From an uncultured Flavobacteriia bacterium (GTDB taxonomy: Bacteria > Bacteroidota > Bacteroidia > Flavobacteriales_D > Crocinitomicaceae): 6,768 nucleotides of DNA. Positions 1-6,703 of the stretch are shown here, in pieces. Position 1 is the first letter of the stretch, and each line of letters opens with the position of its first letter. Both the position numbers and the translations under genes were made by a program. The stretch covers positions 1 to 6,768 of the forward strand of contig CAIYQV010000336.1 in NCBI GenBank assembly GCA_903928365.1, given 5' to 3'. The notes under the pieces were generated by a model that saw only the letters and a program-made list of their open reading frames with translations, had not been told where the DNA came from and made no database searches.

Positions 1-30
1 AAGTGGGCTGAGCGACGCCGAAGCCCACTT
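1..30. repeat. 9-bp inverted repeat, possible interspersed palindromic element (may continue past the window edge)
   Basis: AAGTGGGCT at 1-9 is the exact reverse complement of AGCCCACTT at 22-30, with a 12-nt GC-rich loop. No T-run follows on either strand, so it does not look like an intrinsic terminator. The inner TGAGCGACGCCGAA resembles the TGAGCGNNGTCGAA-type core of palindromic repeats that I recall being scattered between genes in Bacteroidota and other bacteria; that likeness is from memory. The stem starts at base 1, so it could extend outside the window. Confidence 0.5.
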
Positions 31-38
31 CTATCAAC

Positions 39-70
39 AAAAAAACGGGAAGCACTCACGCTCCCCGTTT
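39..70 (-). terminator. Intrinsic terminator of clpC
   Basis: Read on the minus strand, an 11-bp stem (arms 60-70 and 43-53, loop 54-59) ends in a run of seven T (complement of A39-A45). The one imperfect pair (50/63) is A-C on the plus strand but becomes a G-U wobble in minus-strand RNA, so the stem is intact only in the direction of clpC transcription. It begins about 20 bp after the clpC stop codon. This marks clpC as the last gene of its transcript. Confidence 0.88.
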
Positions 71-90
71 CAATATTCAATTGGAATCAG

Positions 91-2613
91 TTATTCCTTC
101 GCTTTCGCCTTGGCTTTACCCTTTTCAATGGAAATGGAGAGTTCTTCTGCCCCATCATTCACATCCATTTTGATCGTATCGCCTTCCTGTAAATTCGCTT
201 TAATGATCTCCTCTGCAAGTGGATCTTCGATGAATTTCTGAATTGCCCGTTTCAATGGACGCGCACCGAATTTCTCATCATACCCATGCTCAACAATGAA
301 ATCCTTGGCCTTTTCCGTCATCTCGATATTGTAACCAAGATCATTGATACGACCATACAACTTCTGAAGCTCAAGATCGATGATTTTATGAATCTCCTCT
401 CGACCAAGCGACTTGAACAAGATCATATCATCAATTCGGTTCAAAAATTCAGGAGAGAATGCTTTTCTCAATGCATTTTGAATAACTGTTTTGGAGTTCT
501 CATCTCTGGATTCTTCTTTCGCTTTTGTACCAAATCCAACACCTGATCCGAAGTCTGCCAACTGACGTGCTCCAATATTGGAAGTCATGATCAGAATGGT
601 GTTTTTGAAATCAATTTTACGTCCAAGACCATCTGTCATGTGACCGTCATCCAGCACTTGAAGCAATAAATTGAATACATCCGGGTGCGCTTTCTCGATC
701 TCATCCAAAAGGACAATCGAATAAGGCTTTCGACGAACTTTTTCCGTCAATTGCCCACCTTCTTCATATCCAACGTATCCCGGAGGTGCTCCTACTAATC
801 GCGAAATAGAGAATTTTTCCATGTATTCCGACATGTCAATGCGGATCAATGCATCTTCTGAATCGAATAGGTATTTCGATAAAACTTTTGCTAACTGAGT
901 CTTTCCTACACCTGTTGGTCCGAGGAAGAAGAATGAGCCGATCGGTTTGTTTGGATCCTTCAATCCTGCACGGTTACGCTGAATCGCTTTCACCACTTTC
1001 GCCACTGCATCATCCTGACCGATCACCTTTCCTTTCAGTTCATCTGCCATATTCACCAGCTTACCGGTTTCAGACTGAGAAACTTTCGTCACAGGAATGC
1101 CACACATCATTGAAACCACTTCTGCTACATGTTCTTCTGTAACCACCACCCGGTTATTCTTGGATTCTTGTTCCCATTTGTTTTTAGCCGTTTCCAACTG
1201 CTCCTGCAATTTACGCTCGGAGTCGCGCAACTCTGCCGCCTTTTCGTATTGCTGAGATTTGATCACCTCATTTTTCTGATCTTTCAATGCTTCAATTTGA
1301 GCCTCAATATCAAGAATCTCTTGAGGAACATTGATGTTTGTCAAGTGAACTCGTGAACCTACCTCGTCAAGTGCATCGATTGCTTTATCCGGTAAGTGAC
1401 GGTCCGTAATGTAACGTTCTGTCAGTTTTACACATGCGGCAACTGCGTCCTCCGTGTAGGTAACCGAATGATGATCTTCGTAACGTTCCTTGATATTGTG
1501 CAGAATCTGTATGGTCTCATCAATGGTAGTTGGCTCTACCAATACTTTTTGGAAACGTCTCTCAAGCGCTCCATCTTTCTCAATATACTGGCGGTATTCA
1601 TCCAAAGTTGTTGCTCCAATGGCTTGCATTTCACCGCGCGCCAATGCAGGTTTAAACATATTGGAAGCATCCAGAGAGCCGCTTGCTCCTCCCGCACCGA
1701 TGATCGTGTGTATCTCATCAATGAACAAGATGACATCGGGATTCTTTTCGATCTCCTGCATCACCGCTTTCATACGCTCCTCGAACTGACCACGGTATTT
1801 AGTTCCTGCAACCAAAGAAGCAAGATCAAGAGAAATGATTCGCTTATTAAACAATACTCGGGATACTTTTCGCTGTACAATACGCAAAGCCAAACCTTCA
1901 GCAATGGCGCTCTTTCCAACTCCAGGTTCTCCAATTAGGATTGGGTTGTTCTTCTTTCTCCTCGACAAGATCTGACTTACGCGTTCAATTTCTTTTTCGC
2001 GACCTACAATCGGATCCAATTTACCAGCTTCTGCCATTTTGGTAAGGTCACGACCAAAATTATCCAGTACCGGAGTTTTAGATTTCGGGTCTGCAGGTTT
2101 ACGTTGAGCAGCAAACTGTTCTCCTCCGTCATCATCCTGACTTCCCGGAAACTCCGCTCTTGGGTTCATGTGTTCTTCTATCATCGCTTCTAACTCGTCT
2201 TTTATGTTATCGTAAAGTATTCCGTATTTATTCAAAAGTGCGCAAACAAAACTATCTTCATCCTTTAACATGGATAGCAGCAAATGCTCCGTACCAATGA
2301 CAGGACTTTTAAAAACTTTCGCTTCGAGATAAGTCATTTTCAACACCTTTTCTGCCTGTTTAACCAAAGGGATGTTACCGCCTGGATTAACCGCCCCTTT
2401 TGAGTTCTTCTGAAGTGAAAGCTCCACTTCTGATTTGATGTGTTTCAAATCCAAATGAAATTCATTCAGCAATTTAACTGCCGTACCATCACCCAAACGG
2501 ATGATCCCCAGCAATAAGTGTTCAACACCGATAAAATCATTCCCCAATCGCAAGGCCTCTTCCCTACTAAAGGTGATCACGTCTTTAACTTTGGGTGAAA
2601 ATTTTGCTTCCAT
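91..2613 (-). CDS. clpC: ClpC, AAA+ unfoldase subunit of the Clp protease
   Basis: 840-aa cytoplasmic HSP100 unfoldase that uses ATP to unfold substrates and thread them into the ClpP peptidase; full length for ClpC. Two Clp_N repeats occupy about residues 5-70 and 80-148, followed by a polar linker (about 150-180). The first AAA+ module has Walker A GEPGVGKS (228-235), pore loop KYRG (272-275), Walker B ending D299-E300 and arginine-finger region ERRF (351-354). A short middle domain carries a UVR-like motif (about 453-473, QYEKAAELRD), which separates ClpC from ClpB and ClpA. The second module has Walker A GPTGVGKT (565-572), pore loop GYVG (612-615), Walker B D637-E638, TSN sensor 1 (N679), R726 and sensor 2 GARPLKR (783-789). 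VGF at 692-694 is the expected ClpP-docking tripeptide. The tail is Lys/Ala-rich. No clpP or adaptor gene is in the window. The start MEAKFSPKVK is the family-typical N-terminus; the leader is A-rich without Shine-Dalgarno. Confidence 0.97.
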   Translation of the reverse strand: MEAKFSPKVKDVITFSREEALRLGNDFIGVEHLLLGIIRLGDGTAVKLLNEFHLDLKHIKSEVELSLQKNSKGAVNPGGNIPLVKQAEKVLKMTYLEAKVFKSPVIGTEHLLLSMLKDEDSFVCALLNKYGILYDNIKDELEAMIEEHMNPRAEFPGSQDDDGGEQFAAQRKPADPKSKTPVLDNFGRDLTKMAEAGKLDPIVGREKEIERVSQILSRRKKNNPILIGEPGVGKSAIAEGLALRIVQRKVSRVLFNKRIISLDLASLVAGTKYRGQFEERMKAVMQEIEKNPDVILFIDEIHTIIGAGGASGSLDASNMFKPALARGEMQAIGATTLDEYRQYIEKDGALERRFQKVLVEPTTIDETIQILHNIKERYEDHHSVTYTEDAVAACVKLTERYITDRHLPDKAIDALDEVGSRVHLTNINVPQEILDIEAQIEALKDQKNEVIKSQQYEKAAELRDSERKLQEQLETAKNKWEQESKNNRVVVTEEHVAEVVSMMCGIPVTKVSQSETGKLVNMADELKGKVIGQDDAVAKVVKAIQRNRAGLKDPNKPIGSFFFLGPTGVGKTQLAKVLSKYLFDSEDALIRIDMSEYMEKFSISRLVGAPPGYVGYEEGGQLTEKVRRKPYSIVLLDEIEKAHPDVFNLLLQVLDDGHMTDGLGRKIDFKNTILIMTSNIGARQLADFGSGVGFGTKAKEESRDENSKTVIQNALRKAFSPEFLNRIDDMILFKSLGREEIHKIIDLELQKLYGRINDLGYNIEMTEKAKDFIVEHGYDEKFGARPLKRAIQKFIEDPLAEEIIKANLQEGDTIKMDVNDGAEELSISIEKGKAKAKAKE

Positions 2614-2659
2614 TATTTCACGATTTCGAACCGCTATTTTACGTAGGATTCCTTGTTTA

Positions 2660-2688
2660 CAAATTTAAAACGAATAAATTGTTGAAAA
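2660..2688 (-). promoter_or_regulatory. Predicted clpC promoter (Bacteroidota type)
   Basis: On the minus strand, TAAATTTG (complement of 2660-2667) is a perfect match to the -7 consensus TANNTTTG of the Bacteroidota primary sigma factor. Seventeen bases upstream lies TTTT (complement of 2685-2688), an imperfect version of the -33 TTTG element. Transcription would start near 2654, giving a leader of about 40 nt before the ATG at 2613. I see no CIRCE or CtsR-type operator. Confidence 0.65.
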
Positions 2689-2772
2689 GTACCCTCAAAA
2701 GTCAATTTTCCACAGATTTTTGTTAGTAAAAAGGGCTTTTTTCAACCGCTCCGATCGGGTCATTATGCCTAA

Positions 2773-2802
2773 TTTCGAAACTTGCTTTAATTACGCAATT
2801 TG
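2773..2802 (+). promoter_or_regulatory. Weak candidate gyrA promoter
   Basis: GCAATTTG at 2795-2802 keeps the TTTG half of the -7 consensus TANNTTTG but lacks the leading TA; TTTC at 2773-2776 lies 18 bp upstream as a poor -33 element. The start point would be near 2807, about 20 nt before the ATG. No better plus-strand match with correct spacing was found in 2614-2828; TAATTTCG at 2770-2777 and GATTTTTG at 2715-2722 match 7 of 8 at -7 but lack a -33 partner. The true promoter may be different. Confidence 0.25.
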
Positions 2803-2805
2803 CGT
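2793..2805. promoter_or_regulatory. 13-bp perfect dyad upstream of gyrA, possible operator
   Basis: ACGCAA (2793-2798) and TTGCGT (2800-2805) are exact reverse complements around a single T. Partial symmetry continues outward: TTT 2786-2788 pairs with AAA 2810-2812. The site ends 23 bp before the gyrA ATG and covers the weak -7 candidate. A one-base spacer is too tight for an RNA hairpin, so a dimeric DNA-binding protein site is the likelier reading. The regulator is unknown and chance is not excluded. Confidence 0.35.
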
Positions 2806-2828
2806 GCTAAAAATAATTGAGTGACAAG

Positions 2829-5384
2829 ATGGCAGACGGTGAAAAAATAATCCAGATTAACATTGAAGATGAAATGAAATCAGCCTACATCGATTATTCG
2901 ATGTCGGTGATCGTTTCTAGAGCTCTACCTGATGTGCGTGACGGTTTTAAACCTGTTCACAGAAGGGTATTGTATGGAATGCAGGATCTGGGTGTATTCT
3001 CAAACAGACCCTATAAAAAATCAGCAAGGATCGTCGGTGAAGTACTAGGTAAATATCACCCGCATGGTGACAGCTCCGTTTATGACACGATGGTTCGTAT
3101 GGCCCAACATTGGTCTTTACGCTATCCTTTGGTTGACGGACAAGGTAACTTTGGTTCGGTAGACGGCGATAGTCCGGCAGCTATGCGATATACGGAAGCG
3201 CGTCTTCGTAAGATCGCAGAGGAAATGCTGGATGACCTGGATAAAGAAACGGTTGATTTCACACCAAACTTTGACGATAGCTTGGAAGAGCCTTCGGTAC
3301 TTCCGACGAAAGTTCCAAACCTACTAGTGAATGGCGCTGCGGGAATTGCGGTAGGTATGGCTACCAACATGGCTCCTCACAATCTCTCTGAAGTTGTAGA
3401 TGGTATTGTGGCATATGTCGACAACAAGGATATTGAAATTGAAGAACTTCTTAAATACGTAAAAGCACCTGATTTCCCTACAGGAGGTATCATCTACGGC
3501 TATGAAGGTGTTCGTGAAGCCTTACTTACGGGTCGTGGACGAATCGTAATGCGAGCTAAAGCAGAGATCGAGGAGTACAATGGGCGTGAACAGATCATTG
3601 TGACTGAGATCCCTTACCAAGTGAACAAAGCGGACATGATCAAGAAGACCGCTGAATTGGTGAATGACAAAAAGATCGAGGGAATCTCTGATATTCGTGA
3701 CGAATCAGACCGTAATGGTATGCGCATCGTTTATGAAATCAAGCGTGATGCGATCGCAAACGTTGTTTTGAACAAACTTTACAAGTTTACATCACTTCAA
3801 ACTTCCTTCTCTGTAAATAACATTTGCCTTGTTGATGGGCGACCTCAGTTATTAAACCTGAAGGAACTCATTTCTAACTTCGTTGATTTCCGTCATGAGG
3901 TAGTTATCCGCAGAACGAAATACGAATTGCGAAAAGCGGAAGAGCGTGCTCACATCCTGGAAGGTCTGATCATCGCTTCTGACAACATTGATGAAGTAAT
4001 CGAAATCATCAAAGCGTCTGCTAGTCCGGATGATGCACGTGAAAAATTGGCAACTCGTTTCGGACTTTCTGAAATTCAGACCAGAGCGATCGTAGACATG
4101 CGTTTGCGTCAGCTGACCGGATTGGAACAAGACAAATTGCGTGCTGAGTACGATGAGTTGATGAAGATCATAGCTGATCTTAAAGACATTCTGGATCGCG
4201 AGGATCGCAGAATGGAGATCATCAAGAATGAATTATTAGATGTCAGAGCACGTTTCGGAGACGAAAGACGTTCGATTATCGAGTACTCCGCTTCGGAAAT
4301 GCGAATGGAAGACCTGATCGCGGATGAAGAGGTGGTCGTAACGATTTCGCATGCCGGATACATCAAGAGAACAAGTCTTACGGAATACAAAGTTCAGAAT
4401 CGCGGTGGTATGGGATCAAAAGGTTCCGCTACACGTGATAAAGACTTCTTAGAGCACCTGTTCGTAGCCACGAACCACAATTACTTATTGATCTTTACCG
4501 AAAAAGGAAGATGTTTCTGGATGCGTGTTTTTGAAATTCCGGAAGGAAACAAAACAGCTAAAGGTAGAGCGATCCAGAACCTGATCAATATCCCTCAAGA
4601 CGATAAGGTAAAAACGTATGTGAAGGTACAAGACCTAACAGACAAGGAATACCTGGAGAACAACTTTATCGTAATGTGTTCGAAACAAGGTGTGATCAAG
4701 AAAACATCTTTGGAGGCCCACTCACGACCAAGATCAAACGGTATTAATGCCATCACGATCCGTGATAATGATGAGTTACTCGAAGCAAAACTGACTAATG
4801 GAACCAACGAGATCGTACTTGCAACAAGCTCAGGTCGAGCTATCCGATTCAATGAGTCGACGGTGCGTCCAATGGGTAGAAATGCTTCTGGTGTTCGTGG
4901 TGTCTCCCTTGCAGACGATAAAGACCAGGTGGTTGGAATGATCTGTGTAGAGGATGTATACTCTACGATTCTTGTGGTTTCCGAAAAAGGTTATGGCAAA
5001 CGAACCTTCCTTAATGACCCAGAAGACAAAGAACCGGTTTACCGAATCACTAACCGTGGTGGTAAAGGGGTAAAAACATTGAACATCACAGATAAAACAG
5101 GTCCTCTTCTCTCTATTCTAAATGTAACAGACGAAGAAGATCTGATGATCATCACACGATCCGGAATCACGATCCGTATGCACATCGATACGATTCGGAC
5201 AATGGGTCGCGCTGCACAAGGTGTTCGTTTGATCAACCTGAAAAACAATTCGGAAATCGCGGCCATTGCTCGTGTACCACGAACTGAGGATGAAGAGGAA
5301 GAGTTTGACGAGAATGGAAATCCGATCGAACCAATAAACGAAGCGGATAGTGGCACAGAAGTTGACAACAGCGATGTGGAATAA
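2829..5384 (+). CDS. gyrA: DNA gyrase subunit A
   Basis: 851-aa catalytic subunit of gyrase, which with GyrB introduces negative supercoils by cutting and passing duplex DNA. The N-terminal breakage-reunion core (about 10-490) contains the catalytic tyrosine Y121 preceded by R120 (AAMRYTEARL), with tower and coiled-coil gate regions following. The quinolone-resistance region KYHPHGDSSVYD has Ser82 and Asp86, equivalent to E. coli S83 and D87, so both are the sensitive-type residues. The C-terminal domain (about 500-818) shows six beta-pinwheel repeats. A GyrA-box variant QNRGGMG lies at 523-529 in blade 1, with a second TNRGGKG at 741-747. The last 33 residues hold 15 Asp/Glu and no Lys/Arg, an acidic tail like those that tune wrapping in other GyrA proteins. 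The start is the ATG giving MADGEKIIQI, matching Bacteroidota GyrA N-termini (MAEGEK...); an in-frame TTG four codons upstream is less likely. gyrB is not in the window. Confidence 0.97.
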   Translation: MADGEKIIQINIEDEMKSAYIDYSMSVIVSRALPDVRDGFKPVHRRVLYGMQDLGVFSNRPYKKSARIVGEVLGKYHPHGDSSVYDTMVRMAQHWSLRYPLVDGQGNFGSVDGDSPAAMRYTEARLRKIAEEMLDDLDKETVDFTPNFDDSLEEPSVLPTKVPNLLVNGAAGIAVGMATNMAPHNLSEVVDGIVAYVDNKDIEIEELLKYVKAPDFPTGGIIYGYEGVREALLTGRGRIVMRAKAEIEEYNGREQIIVTEIPYQVNKADMIKKTAELVNDKKIEGISDIRDESDRNGMRIVYEIKRDAIANVVLNKLYKFTSLQTSFSVNNICLVDGRPQLLNLKELISNFVDFRHEVVIRRTKYELRKAEERAHILEGLIIASDNIDEVIEIIKASASPDDAREKLATRFGLSEIQTRAIVDMRLRQLTGLEQDKLRAEYDELMKIIADLKDILDREDRRMEIIKNELLDVRARFGDERRSIIEYSASEMRMEDLIADEEVVVTISHAGYIKRTSLTEYKVQNRGGMGSKGSATRDKDFLEHLFVATNHNYLLIFTEKGRCFWMRVFEIPEGNKTAKGRAIQNLINIPQDDKVKTYVKVQDLTDKEYLENNFIVMCSKQGVIKKTSLEAHSRPRSNGINAITIRDNDELLEAKLTNGTNEIVLATSSGRAIRFNESTVRPMGRNASGVRGVSLADDKDQVVGMICVEDVYSTILVVSEKGYGKRTFLNDPEDKEPVYRITNRGGKGVKTLNITDKTGPLLSILNVTDEEDLMIITRSGITIRMHIDTIRTMGRAAQGVRLINLKNNSEIAAIARVPRTEDEEEEFDENGNPIEPINEADSGTEVDNSDVE

Positions 5385-5394
5385 ATTAAATTTG
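5362..5394 (+). promoter_or_regulatory. Predicted promoter of the TPR gene, overlapping the 3' end of gyrA
   Basis: TAAATTTG at 5387-5394 is a perfect -7 element, identical to the octamer found for clpC. TTG at 5362-5364, inside the codons for the GyrA acidic tail, lies 22 bp upstream, within the 17-23 bp range reported for Flavobacterium promoters. Transcription would start near 5400, about 19 nt before the ATG at 5419. Since the spacer is AT-rich, a chance match is possible. Confidence 0.55.
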
Positions 5395-5418
5395 TGCATC
5401 CAATTTAAAAATTGCAAC

Positions 5419-6633
5419 ATGAAACATTTTGTAAAAGCCGGAACATTCGCAGTCATTACTAGTTTATTGGCAGTTGTTTCTTTCGGACAAAAAACCAATG
5501 AAACTTCTGCAGCCCTTGAATACATCAAATTCAAGGACAACATGCAAATGATGATGATGGGAAGTGGAAGTTTGGAAGTCGGTCAAACAGCCATTAAAAA
5601 AGCCAAAGAATATATTGACTTGGCAGCTGAAAACGAAAGCACCAAGAAAAGTCCTAAAACGCTCTTTTATAAAGGAGAGATTTATACGGGTTACCTTATG
5701 GCTTTTGGAACTGACTCTGTTTTAATGAAAGAGCATGGTGAAGAGTACTTGAATACAGGGCTTGATAGTTATAAGCAGTCATTAGCCGTAAGTACTAAAT
5801 TCAAATCAGACATCGAAGAATCCATCAACAACAAAAAAGCTCTTTTTGGAATGGGGATCAATCAGATGTATGAGAAAGGGATGTATAAAGAAACGGGGGA
5901 AGCCTATGAACTACAGGTTCGCTTTTCAGATGTTTTGGGTCAGGTAGACACAACCTCCATCTACAATGCGGCTATTTGCTATGACAGATCAGCTACCTAT
6001 GACAAGGCTGCAGAGAATTATTTGAAGCTGGCAAAAATGAACTACAAGCCGACTCAAAATTACCTTCGTGCTTCTGCAGCTTACAGAAAGAACAAGCAAT
6101 TCACTGAAGCCAAGGCTTTGATTGAAGGAGCACGCAAGACCTATCCGTTAGATAAAGATCTGTTGCTTGAAATGGTGAACATGAACATTGAATCAGGTGA
6201 TGCCGCAGGAGCTGAGACTGCTTTAGCCGAAGCCATTGCTGCAGACCCGAACAACAAACAGTTACATTACACTATTGGTACCATCTACATTGATTTGAAG
6301 AAAAATGACAAAGCAGAAACTGCACTTCGTAAATCATTGGAAATCGATCCGAATTATCAGGATGCATTGTACCAGTTGGGTGCTCACCTTGTAACATGGG
6401 CCGGTGAAGTTCGTTCTGCCGCTAATCAATTGAAATTTGGAGACAAGAATTACGATAAAATGGTAATTGAATCGGATGACCTTTACAGAAGAGCACTTGA
6501 GCCGTTAGAGAAATATATCTCTATCAGCCCGAATGACAAGGACGTATTAACCATCCTTTCCCAATTACACCGAAATCTTGGAGACATGAACAAATCAGCA
6601 GAGTATAAAAAACGTGCTGACGCAATTAAGTAA
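5419..6633 (+). CDS. Exported tetratricopeptide-repeat protein of unknown function
   Basis: 404-aa protein with an N-terminal signal peptide: MKHFVK, a hydrophobic stretch of about 15 residues, then SFGQ, with likely cleavage near G23/Q24. There is no lipobox cysteine and no later membrane segment, so it is probably periplasmic or loosely surface associated. The C-terminal two thirds reads as consecutive TPR units at about 178-211, 212-245, 246-279 and 280-313, then a less regular stretch and a final helical pair at about 372-404. The clearest unit contains the pattern ..IGTIYIDLKKNDKAETALRKSLEIDPN. A helical region at 78-124 may be a degenerate TPR. TPR arrays are protein-binding scaffolds; no catalytic domain is visible and the partner is unknown. 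A methionine cluster (MQMMMM, 42-47) sits just after the signal peptide. It begins 34 bp after gyrA with no terminator between, suggesting co-transcription plus its own promoter. The start at 5419 is chosen over a GTG at 5350 because only it puts the signal peptide at the N-terminus. Confidence 0.9.
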   Translation: MKHFVKAGTFAVITSLLAVVSFGQKTNETSAALEYIKFKDNMQMMMMGSGSLEVGQTAIKKAKEYIDLAAENESTKKSPKTLFYKGEIYTGYLMAFGTDSVLMKEHGEEYLNTGLDSYKQSLAVSTKFKSDIEESINNKKALFGMGINQMYEKGMYKETGEAYELQVRFSDVLGQVDTTSIYNAAICYDRSATYDKAAENYLKLAKMNYKPTQNYLRASAAYRKNKQFTEAKALIEGARKTYPLDKDLLLEMVNMNIESGDAAGAETALAEAIAADPNNKQLHYTIGTIYIDLKKNDKAETALRKSLEIDPNYQDALYQLGAHLVTWAGEVRSAANQLKFGDKNYDKMVIESDDLYRRALEPLEKYISISPNDKDVLTILSQLHRNLGDMNKSAEYKKRADAIK

Positions 6634-6650
6634 TTGAACACGATTCTTTT

Positions 6651-6680
6651 AAAAGGCCGCCATCGAGCGGTCTTTTTTTT
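6651..6680 (+). terminator. Intrinsic terminator after the TPR gene
   Basis: AAAAGGCCGC (6651-6660) pairs with GCGGTCTTTT (6667-6676) across a 6-nt loop, giving a 10-bp stem with one G-U wobble at 6656/6671, and T6673-T6680 form the 3' T-run. The wobble is a mismatch on the other strand, so the element works rightward. It starts 17 bp after the TPR stop codon and closes the gyrA-TPR transcription unit. Confidence 0.92.
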
Positions 6681-6703
6681 GTTTCCAACTATTACGACAT
6701 TGC

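Noticed and set aside
1396..1938. 180-codon open frame on the plus strand antisense to clpC
   Set aside because: It lies wholly inside clpC, whose protein is intact and conserved throughout; the translation has no recognisable domain and there is no promoter or independent start signal.
2706..2714. DnaA-box-like TTTTCCACA (one mismatch to TTATCCACA) in the divergent spacer
   Set aside because: A single imperfect site in AT-rich DNA, with no cluster of boxes or unwinding element, does not support a replication origin or DnaA control.
2751..2758. 8-bp palindrome CCGATCGG upstream of gyrA
   Set aside because: It is short, lacks extended flanking symmetry and has no matching copy in the spacer; GATC/CGATCG-type words are frequent by chance in this window.
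2817..2828. TTG start giving a GyrA four residues longer
   Set aside because: The ATG at 2829 reproduces the conserved Bacteroidota GyrA N-terminus, and TTG is a poor start with no ribosome binding site.
5386..5408. Imperfect inverted repeat TTAAATTTG...CAATTTAA between gyrA and the TPR gene as a terminator
   Set aside because: The stem is entirely AT-rich apart from one pair, needs a bulge and has no T-run; the sequence is better explained by the -7 element and the A-rich leader.
5350..5418. GTG start giving the TPR protein 23 extra residues and overlapping gyrA
   Set aside because: It would bury the signal peptide inside the protein and place the start upstream of the predicted promoter -7 element.
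5118..5543. 141-codon open frame on the minus strand spanning the gyrA/TPR junction
   Set aside because: It is antisense to two well-supported genes, including the signal peptide of the TPR protein, and its translation resembles no known family.
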